DNA of 64,000 nt, from the NCBI GenBank assembly GCA_036362785.1, contig CP143625.1, forward strand, positions 1,613,401-1,677,400, given 5' to 3'. Positions 14,518 through 22,576 of this stretch are shown piece by piece. A program made the position numbers and the translations under genes. Positions within the stretch are counted from its first letter, which is position 1. Each line of letters opens with the position of its first letter. Below the pieces are notes generated by a model, which was given only the letters and a program-made list of their open reading frames with translations, made no database searches and was not told the origin of the DNA. The stretch comes from a beta proteobacterium MWH-UniP1. GTDB taxonomy: Bacteria; Pseudomonadota; Gammaproteobacteria; Burkholderiales; Burkholderiaceae_A.

Positions 14518-14588
14518 TTGGGCATTGGAGAAGTTCACTTAACAAAAATAGCGGCCGCCCCCAGGGTTTCCCAATAGGACCACCAACC

Positions 14589-15662
14589 ATGACGACATCA
14601 ACCCCCAAACGCAACGCACGGTTTCGCCGACTCATCGGCGTTGGCATGCTCTCAACGCTGGCAGCCCCCTTTTTCTTTTTTGGCCAGGCGTCCAATGGCC
14701 ACGCCCAAAACAAAGAGTTGAATCTCTATTCGGCGCGCCACTACTCAAGCGACAACGAGCTCTATGCCGCCTTCACGAAAAAAACCGGCATCAAAATTAA
14801 CCAGATCCAAGCAGGCGACGAGGCGATTCTTGAGCGCTTGAAAAGCGAAGGAAAGGCATCGCCTGCCGACGTCATCCTGCTGGCAGATGCGGCAAGACTG
14901 TGGAAGGCGCAGTCCGAGGGGCTGTTCCAGAAAGTTCAATCACAGATTCTTCGAAATGCGCTGCCAAAAGAAATGCAGGCCGATGACATGTGGTTTGGAT
15001 TTACAACACGCGCACGGATCATGGTGTACGACAAAGCAAAACTAAAACCCGAACAAATCCGCAACTATGAAGACCTTGCCAAGCCAGAACTCAAAGGCAT
15101 GGTCTGCAGCCGCTCGGGCACACACCCGTATATGTTGTCGCTCTTGTCGTCACGCATTGCGCATGAAGGCGAAGCCAAGGCCCAAGCATGGGCAAAAGCC
15201 GTTGTTGAAAATCTGGCACGCACGCCACGTGGCGGCGACACCGATCAAATCAAGGGCGTGATCAGCGGAGAGTGCGCCGTTGCGCTGACCAACTCTTATT
15301 ACTTTGTGCGCATGCTGAAATCCACAAAAGCGGACGAGAGAGATAGCGCTGCAAAGCTCGGCGTGGTCTGGCCGAACCAGAGTACAACGGGCACACACGT
15401 CAACGTCAGTGGTGGTGGCGTGGCGCGATACGCACCAAACCCCGAGGCCGCACGACAGTTCTTGGAATTTCTCGCCTCTGATGAGGCCCAGGCACAGCTG
15501 GCCAATGCCAACAACGAGTGGCCCGCCGTTCCCAAAGTCAGAATCAACAACCCCGAGCTTGCCAAGCTCGGCAAATTTAAATCTGACCGCCTGGCCATTA
15601 CTGAGATTGGAAAAAACCAGCCAGTGGCGGCCCGTTTAATGGACAAGGCGGGGTGGAAATAA
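14589..15662 (+). CDS. Periplasmic Fe(III)-binding protein of an ABC transporter (FutA/FbpA type)
   Basis: The 357-residue protein has a signal peptide (Arg-rich start, hydrophobic core, cut near GHAQ/NKEL) and an extracellular solute-binding fold. The start ELNLYSARHY, the DVILLADAARLW segment and the TNSYYFVRML Tyr pair match Fe(III)-binding FutA/AfuA-type proteins, where tyrosines hold ferric iron. No permease or ATPase gene follows, so it must work with a transporter encoded elsewhere. A Fur-like box in its promoter supports iron control. It is divergent from the puc operon. Confidence 0.88.
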   Translation: MTTSTPKRNARFRRLIGVGMLSTLAAPFFFFGQASNGHAQNKELNLYSARHYSSDNELYAAFTKKTGIKINQIQAGDEAILERLKSEGKASPADVILLADAARLWKAQSEGLFQKVQSQILRNALPKEMQADDMWFGFTTRARIMVYDKAKLKPEQIRNYEDLAKPELKGMVCSRSGTHPYMLSLLSSRIAHEGEAKAQAWAKAVVENLARTPRGGDTDQIKGVISGECAVALTNSYYFVRMLKSTKADERDSAAKLGVVWPNQSTTGTHVNVSGGGVARYAPNPEAARQFLEFLASDEAQAQLANANNEWPAVPKVRINNPELAKLGKFKSDRLAITEIGKNQPVAARLMDKAGWK

Positions 15663-15815
15663 TCAGGATTTTTTAAACCGAAAGCATTCATTTGATCCTG
15701 ACACTTACTTGCCCGGATTAGATTTAAACCGCTAAAAATAAGCCCAAAATCGTTTCGCTAGCGCACGCTTTCAGGTAAGGTATGGCTTCGTTCTATTCAC
15801 GCCAAAGCTGCGCAT

Positions 15816-16745
15816 ATGACCGCTGTTCAACCAACACCCGAACAAGCCAAATCCATCGGCGATCTGCTGAAAACGACCCGCGAGAATCAAGGCAAAAACA
15901 TTTCCGATGTCGCCTATCAAATTGCGCTGTCACCAGCACAACTTCGAGCGATCGAATCGGCTGACTTAAAACCTTTTTACAGCCCAAACTTTTTTTATCA
16001 GGCCGCAGAGCGTTACGCGCACTTCTTAAACGTGTCACTTCCAAAGTTCGCTCCGGCGGCAAAGCCCGAGCCAGAAGACACCGAGGCTGCAACCACCCAA
16101 GCCCCACAGGAAGAAGCCCCGGTAATCAAAGCACCGGCCCTGCCAGCAGCGGAAAAAACCGCAACCACGATTCAACCACCACCAAACCAAGTCGATTCAC
16201 CTCGTCGCTCACGGTGGAAGCCAATCGGATTAGCTGCCGCGGTTGCGGTCATTGCCATAACGCTGTTCGTTGATCAAGAGTCGTCTGTCAACACCACACC
16301 TGCCGACAACACCGCCAACGCATCATCGAACACCACTGCAGCAAGTGAAGCGGCCTCAACAACGTCAGCCAACACACCCGCTTCTACCGCTGCGCTAGCG
16401 GTTGTTGCTTCTGGCCAAACAGCGAGCGCGCCGGCCAATCCGCCCGCCGCCGTAACTACAAAACCTGCAGCGAGCCCGCCCAGCGCGCCAGAACAAAACG
16501 ACAGTCGACTGGAATCGGCAACCACCGCCTGGGTGCAAATCGTGCAAAAAAACGGGGAAAAAACCAATCTCAAAATCGAACCCGGACAAAAAATCGAGTT
16601 CACTGCTGCCAACACCGCTGCGATTGTTTTTGGGCAGCCCGACAAGGCCAAGCTCTTGGTGAAGGGCAAGGCGGTCGATATCAATCGATTTGTCACCGCC
16701 GACAACCCCTCTCGGGCCCTGGTCATCCTGAATCAACTCCCCTAG
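15816..16745 (+). CDS. rodZ: RodZ-like cell-shape protein (HTH, membrane span, DUF4115)
   Basis: The 309-residue protein has a cytoplasmic helix-turn-helix domain (about 12-75; IGDLLKTTRENQGKNISDVA and FYQAAERYAHFL), a Pro/Ala-rich linker, one membrane span (about 137-153, PIGLAAAVAVIAITLF), a Ser/Thr/Ala-rich periplasmic linker and a C-terminal DUF4115 domain (about 230-309). This is the RodZ architecture, which links MreB to the elongasome. In many proteobacteria it lies beside ispG and hisS; here the neighbours differ, so the assignment rests on domain order. Confidence 0.8.
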   Translation: MTAVQPTPEQAKSIGDLLKTTRENQGKNISDVAYQIALSPAQLRAIESADLKPFYSPNFFYQAAERYAHFLNVSLPKFAPAAKPEPEDTEAATTQAPQEEAPVIKAPALPAAEKTATTIQPPPNQVDSPRRSRWKPIGLAAAVAVIAITLFVDQESSVNTTPADNTANASSNTTAASEAASTTSANTPASTAALAVVASGQTASAPANPPAAVTTKPAASPPSAPEQNDSRLESATTAWVQIVQKNGEKTNLKIEPGQKIEFTAANTAAIVFGQPDKAKLLVKGKAVDINRFVTADNPSRALVILNQLP

Positions 16746-16769
16746 CCGGGGGCGCTTGGCGCCCGGCTA
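16743..16769 (+). terminator. Strong GC-rich hairpin at the rodZ stop codon
   Basis: TAGCCGGGGGCGC and GCGCCCGGCTA pair around loop TTG, with only a two-G bulge. It begins at the stop codon and is followed by CCCAGGG rather than T residues, so it may be an RNA-stabilising hairpin or a terminator lacking a T tract. Confidence 0.5.
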
Positions 16770-16807
16770 CCCAGGGAGTTGAGCTATTCGGGATTTAGAT
16801 CTAATGT

Positions 16808-17260
16808 ATGGTCATGCGCGCAAAAATTTCTTCGCTCGTCGTCGTTCTCGGCATCACGGGCATGTCGGTGGGCATGAGCCATGCCCAGTCAACCCGTGGC
16901 CAGTCCAACACTAACGCCCACCAGACCACCCAGTTCTGCCAAGAAGAGCGCCGTTTCGCAGAGCCATGGATCCAGTGGGCCGCGGAAAGTCGACTGGCCT
17001 GCATCCAGCAGACAAAATCAGAGCCCGAACGGCAGGCCTGTTTTGGAACGGTTTTAGCCCAGCTTGATGCCCTTCAACAAGAGCATGCCGAGGTCTACCG
17101 GTCTCAGATGAAGACCCTGAAATCCGACCACCCAGTGATGCTCAGCATCATGCAAAGGCTGCAATCGAATCGTGAGTTCGCCAAGATGGCCCTGGAAACG
17201 GGCAATGACCCCGCCCAGCTGGCCATGCACCGCGAGCAGACCTGTCTGGCGCGCCGGTAA
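16808..17260 (+). CDS. Hypothetical secreted Cys-containing protein
   Basis: The 150-residue protein has a signal peptide (to about residue 26, GMSHAQ). The mature part is mostly helical and charged, with four cysteines (QFCQEE, RLACIQQ, RQACFG, QTCLAR) that could form two disulfides, resembling small periplasmic LprI-like or DUF1311-like proteins, though I cannot assign a family. It is followed ten bases later by a lipoprotein gene and probably shares its transcript. Confidence 0.6.
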   Translation: MVMRAKISSLVVVLGITGMSVGMSHAQSTRGQSNTNAHQTTQFCQEERRFAEPWIQWAAESRLACIQQTKSEPERQACFGTVLAQLDALQQEHAEVYRSQMKTLKSDHPVMLSIMQRLQSNREFAKMALETGNDPAQLAMHREQTCLARR

Positions 17261-17270
17261 AGTAACGCCC

Positions 17271-17705
17271 ATGACCCGAACCACCTATCGCTACGCTCTG
17301 GTTGCTGCGCTTCTCGCTATTGGCCTGACTGGCTGCCAGACACCCACCAGCCTGCAAGACCCCAATGTACAGGCCGCAGAAGGCAGCCAAGATTTCGACA
17401 AGATTGTCTACCTGCAAGACTTCCCTATCCCGCGCGGCACCAAATGGGATAACAGTCGCACACTCATTCTTGGAAGCGGCAAGGGCTGGACCGGAAGGCT
17501 GGCCTTTACTTCCCCCATTTCCGAGGCAGAAGCCTTTCAGTTCTTTCAGGAACACATGACCAAACTCGGCTGGCAGCCGATCTCACTCGTCAGAAGTAAA
17601 ACGTCAATTTTGGCCTTTGCACGAAGTGATCGGGCGGCGCTCGTGGAATTTACAGGCCAGCCCTTTGGTGGGATTTCGGCAAGTATCACGGTCACCCCGC
17701 GTTAA
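17271..17705 (+). CDS. Hypothetical lipoprotein
   Basis: From ATG 17271 there are 144 residues with a type II signal peptide and lipobox LTGC (Cys22). The mature part has a short acidic linker and a small alpha/beta domain (AFTSPISEAEAFQFFQEHM and IKSKTSILAFARSD-like strands) seen in small outer-membrane lipoproteins of Burkholderiales (DUF4810/YbjP-like folds are possible, but this is not certain). The longer open frame from 17172 would overlap the upstream gene and lose the signal peptide, so I reject that start. Confidence 0.65.
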   Translation: MTRTTYRYALVAALLAIGLTGCQTPTSLQDPNVQAAEGSQDFDKIVYLQDFPIPRGTKWDNSRTLILGSGKGWTGRLAFTSPISEAEAFQFFQEHMTKLGWQPISLVRSKTSILAFARSDRAALVEFTGQPFGGISASITVTPR

Positions 17706-17749
17706 CCCGCTGTCACAGGGCATTCATGCCCGCCCCTTACAATCGCCCA

Positions 17750-19309
17750 ATGCCTGATTCAAACGCCTGGCTGTTTGGCCCCCAAGTGGCACTTCACCGT
17801 GCCCGTCAATCCTTGGGAAGTGCTGAGCATGACCAAATCCTTCAGACACTCGACGTCAGCCAGCCCTCTGGCCAGCGCATTCTCACGCTACGAGACCAGG
17901 TGTTTTCAGGCCAAAAGATCAACACCAGTGAAAACCGCGCCGTTGGCCACTGGGCCTTACGACTGGTGGTGGCCGGCCGTCACGCTGGCGTCTCCACAGA
18001 GGGCTTGGCCCAGCATTTCGCGCCCGATCAAGAAGACTTGCTCCCCCGATTCTCTGCGCAAGACCAGCGCGTTGCTGCATTCGTAGAAGACCTGCGCTCA
18101 GGGAAAGTGCGCTCAGCCAAGGGGCTCGGCTACACGACTATCGTTCATCTTGGCATTGGCGGCTCAGATCTCGGCCCCCACTTATTGATTGATGCACTTG
18201 CCGGCAACCGGCAGAACCACCCAATTCAAGCCAAGTTTCTATCCAATCTCGATTACCACGCGGTACAGCATTGTTTGGCAGAGCTAGACCCCAACACCAC
18301 CTTGGTCGCCATGGTCAGCAAGTCGTTTACAACGCAAGAAACGCTGCACAACAGCCAACACCTGTACCAATGGATGAAAGACGCCGGAATCGCCAATCCA
18401 CTAGAGCAATTTGTGGCGATTACGAATCGGACCGATCTTGCCTTGCGCTGGGGCATTACGGAAGACCAGACGTTTTGGTTTGATCAGAGTATTGGCGGGC
18501 GCTACTCGCTATGGGGGCCCGTGTCGCTCACTGCACGAGCCGTCCTTGGCAATGCGGTTGTTGATGAAGTGTTAGCAGGTGGTTTGGAAATGGATCAGCA
18601 TTTTCTAAATACGCCCCTGCTGAAAAATTTACCTGCCGTGCTGGCCGCAACTGATTTTTACAATCTGCGCCACCGGAAAATTCCAACGCTCATGGTGTCC
18701 GCTTACGACAGCCGGCTGTCGCTGCTTGTGCCCTATCTCAAACAGCTCTGGATGGAGTCGCTGGGCAAGCATACCGACCAGCAAGGCCGACCTATCCAGG
18801 GGCCGGCCTGCCCAATTCTCTGGGGGGATATTGGCACCAATGCCCAGCATGCTTTTTTTCAACTCTTGCACCAGGGTGGGCAGGGTGTCGCGGTGGATCT
18901 GATCGGCACGGTTCATCCAGAGCATGACGCTGTCGAGAGTCACCAGGCCCTGCTGGCCAATTTAATTGCACAGGCGCAGGCGCTCTCTCTGGGCTACGAA
19001 TCTTCAGACCCAAATAAATCCTGCTGGGGCGGCCATCCGGTGCACTTATTTATGCTGGATCGGCTCAACGCCAGAAGTCTCGGTGCTTTTCTCTGCATGT
19101 GGGAACACCGCGTGATCTGCCTGGCAGCGCTGACCGGCGTGAATCCATTTGACCAATGGGGGGTGGAGCTGGGCAAGGCCATTGCGGGCTCCGCGATTGC
19201 AGCCATGCGAGAGGACTCAACCAAACACTTGACCCCAAACGGCCAACCGATTGCACATCAAATTGATGCAGTAAGCCAGTCCATCATTGACTGGATTAAG
19301 CAGCGATAA
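17750..19309 (+). CDS. pgi: Glucose-6-phosphate isomerase
   Basis: From ATG 17750 (519 residues; an in-frame ATG at 17726 would add eight) the protein matches the phosphoglucose isomerase family. It has IHLGIGGSDLGPHLL for sugar-phosphate binding, SKSFTTQET, the signature FDQSIGGRYSLWGPVS (about 245-260), and a C-terminal MWEHRVICLAALTGVNPFDQWGVELGK block with the catalytic Lys region. It converts glucose 6-phosphate to fructose 6-phosphate. It starts 44 bases after the lipoprotein gene. Confidence 0.95.
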   Translation: MPDSNAWLFGPQVALHRARQSLGSAEHDQILQTLDVSQPSGQRILTLRDQVFSGQKINTSENRAVGHWALRLVVAGRHAGVSTEGLAQHFAPDQEDLLPRFSAQDQRVAAFVEDLRSGKVRSAKGLGYTTIVHLGIGGSDLGPHLLIDALAGNRQNHPIQAKFLSNLDYHAVQHCLAELDPNTTLVAMVSKSFTTQETLHNSQHLYQWMKDAGIANPLEQFVAITNRTDLALRWGITEDQTFWFDQSIGGRYSLWGPVSLTARAVLGNAVVDEVLAGGLEMDQHFLNTPLLKNLPAVLAATDFYNLRHRKIPTLMVSAYDSRLSLLVPYLKQLWMESLGKHTDQQGRPIQGPACPILWGDIGTNAQHAFFQLLHQGGQGVAVDLIGTVHPEHDAVESHQALLANLIAQAQALSLGYESSDPNKSCWGGHPVHLFMLDRLNARSLGAFLCMWEHRVICLAALTGVNPFDQWGVELGKAIAGSAIAAMREDSTKHLTPNGQPIAHQIDAVSQSIIDWIKQR

Positions 19310-19350
19310 CCCGAAAAGCGTTAACAACCTGTGGCGCTAGAAAAAGAACG

Positions 19351-19929
19351 CTATCGGCCGATGGCAGTGTGAAACCCCAATTTCTTGGCTGCGCGAAGCA
19401 CCAGTCGCAACACGGAAAACATCACGATCACGCCCATGAAATCCCCGATCATCATCAGGGCGAGATCCCGCATGGTGATGGTGGATGCAAGGCCGAGCAG
19501 CTCCCACGCCAAACCATGAAGCAGTGCATTAAAGGCGCAGTACAGAGTGGCCAGCACCATTAACACCGGCAAAGAAAAGGCCAGCGCCTTGCCGTTATAG
19601 GCATAGCGCAACACCAGATACGACAGTGCAATACCGATAGAAGAAGCGATCGACACCCAGACCGCCGTGACCAATGGTTCCTGGTAGACCACTAAGCTAA
19701 TCCATAACGAGCCGATCACGACGCCAGCAAGGCCAGCGAGTCCTGCAATCAAAATGGCCGCAACCCGAATAAACGCCGGCAAAAACAACAGCGACACCCG
19801 ACCGGGAACGACATCAAAAAAGGGAGCGATCAGAAGATTGAGGTGATAAAGGCCAACGTAGAGTGCCGCGAACGCTGCCGTCCAACGCAGGGGCTGCGTT
19901 GGCAGCCAGTCGTCGAGCGTTTTACCCAA
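19351..19929 (-). CDS. Hypothetical integral membrane protein, MASE1-like topology
   Basis: The 192-residue protein has about five or six membrane segments, with LLFLPAFIRVAAILIAGLAG and LALMMIGDFMGVIVMFSVLRL stretches. The arrangement of a hydrophobic block with PxxxRV and GD-F motifs resembles the MASE1-type sensor domain without an attached output domain, but I am not certain. A MarR-type regulator gene lies upstream on the same strand, separated by a strong hairpin. Confidence 0.55.
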   Translation of the reverse strand: MGKTLDDWLPTQPLRWTAAFAALYVGLYHLNLLIAPFFDVVPGRVSLLFLPAFIRVAAILIAGLAGLAGVVIGSLWISLVVYQEPLVTAVWVSIASSIGIALSYLVLRYAYNGKALAFSLPVLMVLATLYCAFNALLHGLAWELLGLASTITMRDLALMMIGDFMGVIVMFSVLRLVLRAAKKLGFHTAIGR

Positions 19930-19956
19930 AGTCGGTCGAAAGGAAGATGATGCACG

Positions 19957-19985
19957 GCCTTTGGTCGACTGGCCCGACCAAAGGC
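19957..19985. repeat. Perfect 11-base inverted repeat between two minus-strand genes
   Basis: GCCTTTGGTCG and CGACCAAAGGC flank a seven-base loop. It lies after the MarR-type gene and 28 bases before the membrane-protein start. There is no T tract on either strand. It could be a transcript-end hairpin, an attenuator or an operator. Confidence 0.6.
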
Positions 19986-20012
19986 ATTAGGTTTATTGCA
20001 AACAGGACGTCA

Positions 20013-20378
20013 TCAGGTCGTTAACTCATCAGCCCAGGCTTTCACCTTTTGGGAGAGTTTGGCCATAAGCTTGCGGGCCCGGTCAGTGGGGCTCACGATA
20101 CGCCGACGGGTGTCCTCTGGGTCCACCACCACAGAGATCAGGCCCTCGCGCTCCAGAATGGCCAGGCCCTTGTGAATCGTCGCCGGCGAGGCAACTTCAG
20201 ACTTCATCACAATGGTTTGGACAAACATTGGGCGCTCTGAGGAATAATGGGCGACAATCCATTCCAGAAGCCGCTGGGTTCGGTCATCAATGGACTTGAA
20301 GTCGGTGTCGGTGTTCACGACATCAAGCAGTTCACGCAGGTTTAACCAGGCATTCATCGGGGGCATGTTTGATTTCAC
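20013..20378 (-). CDS. MarR-type winged-helix transcriptional regulator
   Basis: The 121-residue protein has a winged-helix DNA-binding domain (about 30-110): SEVASPATIHKGLAILEREGLISVVVDPEDTRRR is the recognition helix plus wing typical of MarR (SPATIHKGL is the helix, DPEDTRRR the wing). The N-terminal helices are short. Target genes are unknown; the adjacent membrane protein gene and its own promoter are candidates. ATG 20378 is chosen; an internal ATG five codons later is also possible. Confidence 0.8.
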   Translation of the reverse strand: MKSNMPPMNAWLNLRELLDVVNTDTDFKSIDDRTQRLLEWIVAHYSSERPMFVQTIVMKSEVASPATIHKGLAILEREGLISVVVDPEDTRRRIVSPTDRARKLMAKLSQKVKAWADELTT

Positions 20379-20485
20379 TTTATCAGTCGGTATACGGATG
20401 ATTGTTAGTGGTGAAATCCTATCAAAAGTTTCATTTAAATACGTGTTCTATACAGGTTAGAAACTAGAATCAGTCAACGCATCAC

Positions 20486-20559
20486 GCGGGTGTAGTTCAA
20501 TGGCAGAACGAAAGCTTCCCAAGCTTTAGACGAGGGTTCGATCCCCTTCACCCGCTCCA
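20486..20559 (+). tRNA. tRNA-Gly (anticodon CCC)
   Basis: This 74-base cloverleaf has acceptor stem GCGGGTG/CACCCGC, discriminator T and encoded CCA (20557-20559). The loop TTCCCAA gives anticodon CCC at 20518-20520, and the T arm GGGTTCGATCCCC is standard. It lies 19 bases before nadA and might be on the same transcript. Confidence 0.97.
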
Positions 20560-20578
20560 ATTCATACTTGTTTGAAAT

Positions 20579-21685
20579 ATGTCGACCACAAAACCTTTTG
20601 ATTTCACGCTACAAAACGCCAGCGGGTCCACTTGTATCTCACAAGCTTGGGCAAAGGTTGAGTCGCCATTGGGGGCCAAAGAAAAGTTTGCGCTGCAACA
20701 ACAGATCAAAGAAGAACTCGCCCGACAGAATGCGGTGTTGATCGCCCACTATTACGTGGACGGGGACATTCAAGACATCGCGATTGAGTCGGGTGGTTTT
20801 GTCGCCGACTCACTCGAGATGGCCCGATTCGGGCGCCGGCATCCCGCCAAAACGATTGTGGTTGCGGGTGTGCGCTTTATGGGTGAAACAGCCAAGATTC
20901 TCAGCCCCGATAAGACGGTGCTCATGCCAGATTTAGATGCCACATGTTCACTCGACTTGGGCTGCCCGGCAGACGCATTTAACGCCTTTTGTGATGCCCA
21001 TCCAGATCGCACGGTGGTGGTCTACGCCAACACCAGCGCAGCGGTCAAAGCCAGGGCCGACTGGATGGTGACCAGCTCTTGCGCCTTATCAATTGTGGGT
21101 CACTTGAAGTCGCAAGGGAAAAAAATTCTCTGGGCACCGGATCGTCATCTTGGCCGCTACATCCAAGAGCAAACGGGTGCCGACATGCTGCTGTGGAATG
21201 GCGATTGCATTGTTCACAACGAATTCAAAGGCGAAGAACTCGCCATGCTCAAACGTGAACGGCCACATGCCAAGATTCTGGTTCACCCAGAATCGCCAGC
21301 AAGTGTTGTGGCCCAGGCCGACGTGGTGGGGTCCACATCTGCCCTACTCAACGCAGTGGTTCATAGCGATGCCAAAGAATTTATCGTCGCCACGGACAAG
21401 GGGCTTTTTCATCGCATGCAACAACTCGCGCCACAAAAAGTCTTGATCGAGGCACCCACCGCCGGCGACAGCGCAACCTGCAAAAGCTGTGCGCATTGCC
21501 CCTGGATGGCCATGAATGGATTGCGCGGCCTGCTGCACTGCCTGCAACAGCGCACCGGTGAGATTCAGGTCGACCCAGCAATTCAACAAAAAGCCTTGCT
21601 CTGTATTGAACGCATGCTGGACTTCACTCAGCATCAGGCCCAGCCGGTTGGCTCGGGCATCGTTCCCAACATTGGCGCGGCATAA
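20579..21685 (+). CDS. nadA: Quinolinate synthase A
   Basis: The 368-residue enzyme condenses iminoaspartate with dihydroxyacetone phosphate to quinolinate, the second step of de novo NAD synthesis. Family motifs include [34 protein letters not shown] and [10 protein letters not shown]. Cys123, Cys210 and Cys307 (in [10 protein letters not shown]) fit the three ligands of the 4Fe-4S cluster. ATG 20579 follows the tRNA; nadC starts six bases after the stop. The nad genes are clustered here, with nadB convergent. Confidence 0.96.
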   Translation: MSTTKPFDFTLQNASGSTCISQAWAKVESPLGAKEKFALQQQIKEELARQNAVLIAHYYVDGDIQDIAIESGGFVADSLEMARFGRRHPAKTIVVAGVRFMGETAKILSPDKTVLMPDLDATCSLDLGCPADAFNAFCDAHPDRTVVVYANTSAAVKARADWMVTSSCALSIVGHLKSQGKKILWAPDRHLGRYIQEQTGADMLLWNGDCIVHNEFKGEELAMLKRERPHAKILVHPESPASVVAQADVVGSTSALLNAVVHSDAKEFIVATDKGLFHRMQQLAPQKVLIEAPTAGDSATCKSCAHCPWMAMNGLRGLLHCLQQRTGEIQVDPAIQQKALLCIERMLDFTQHQAQPVGSGIVPNIGAA

Positions 21686-21691
21686 CACGTC

Positions 21692-22576
21692 ATGTTTGAC
21701 ACCAACGAAACCCTAGCGCAGGCCCGCTCGCGCAATATCCAAGATGCCCTGCGTGAAGACCTAGGGTCCCGTGATTGGACGGCGCTACTGATTCATCCAG
21801 ACACTGTGGCGAGTGCTGCGCTTCGTGTTCGTGAATCTGCAATTCTTTGTGGTACCGAGTGGTTTGATGGCTGCGTTGCCGCGCTTGATCCGCAAGCCCA
21901 GATTCACTGGCAGGCCAAAGATGGTGATCGGCTTACAGCCGACACCATCATCTGCACCATCGAGGCCAATGCACGCGCCCTACTCACGGCGGAACGCTCA
22001 GCCATGAATTTTTTGCAGTTGCTCTCGGCCACTGCCACGCAGACCAGTCGGTATGTGGATGCCATCGCAGGGATAAGCCCTAACCCGAAAGGGTGCGTGG
22101 TGCTCGACACCCGCAAGACAATCCCAGGCCTAAGACAGGCCCAGAAATACGCAGTCACAGTGGGCGGTGGCTCCAATCAGCGCATGGCGCTCTGGGATGG
22201 CGTCCTGATCAAAGAAAACCACATCATGGCCGCAGGTGGCATTACCGCTGCATTGCGGGCGGCCCAGAACCTGCATGCGGGCGTGTCAATTCAAATCGAG
22301 GTGGAGTCGATCGACGAGCTCAAAGAGGCATTGGCCGCCGGGGCCAGCAGCATCCTGATCGATAATTTTTCAACCGAACAAATGCGTCAGGCCGTTGCTG
22401 TGAATGCCGGCCAAGCCCTTCTCGAAGCATCGGGTGGCATCACCCTGGAGTCGATCCGCCAGATTGCCGCGACCGGTGTTGACCGAATTTCAATTGGCCA
22501 AATCACCAAAGACATTCGGGCGATTGATTACTCGCTGCGGGTGACGGCACGCAGCGGTGACAAAATAGTCGGCTGA
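21692..22576 (+). CDS. nadC: Nicotinate-nucleotide pyrophosphorylase (quinolinate phosphoribosyltransferase)
   Basis: The 294-residue enzyme converts quinolinate and PRPP to nicotinate mononucleotide. Characteristic segments are ALREDLGSRDWT at the N-terminus, TAERSAMNFLQLLSATAT, DTRKTIPGLRQAQKYAVTVGGG (basic quinolinate site) and the barrel end EASGGITLESIRQIAATGVDRIS. It forms an operon with nadA. Its last 49 bases overlap the end of nadB on the other strand. Confidence 0.96.
   Translation: MFDTNETLAQARSRNIQDALREDLGSRDWTALLIHPDTVASAALRVRESAILCGTEWFDGCVAALDPQAQIHWQAKDGDRLTADTIICTIEANARALLTAERSAMNFLQLLSATATQTSRYVDAIAGISPNPKGCVVLDTRKTIPGLRQAQKYAVTVGGGSNQRMALWDGVLIKENHIMAAGGITAALRAAQNLHAGVSIQIEVESIDELKEALAAGASSILIDNFSTEQMRQAVAVNAGQALLEASGGITLESIRQIAATGVDRISIGQITKDIRAIDYSLRVTARSGDKIVG

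Larger units (their letters stand above)
14233..14588. other. 356-base divergent regulatory region between pucB and the iron-binding protein gene
   Basis: No gene is supported here. The pucB-proximal half holds a sigma70-like promoter (minus strand) with two TGT-N12-ACA sites; the far half holds a second promoter (plus strand) with a Fur-like box in its spacer. A 90-codon open frame (14266-14538, minus) crosses all of these signals and has no family resemblance, so I take it as chance. Confidence 0.7.

Noticed and set aside
14266-14538. 90-codon open frame on the minus strand between pucB and the iron-binding gene
   Set aside because: It runs across two promoters, the PpsR sites and the Fur box, has no ribosome-binding site and no family resemblance.
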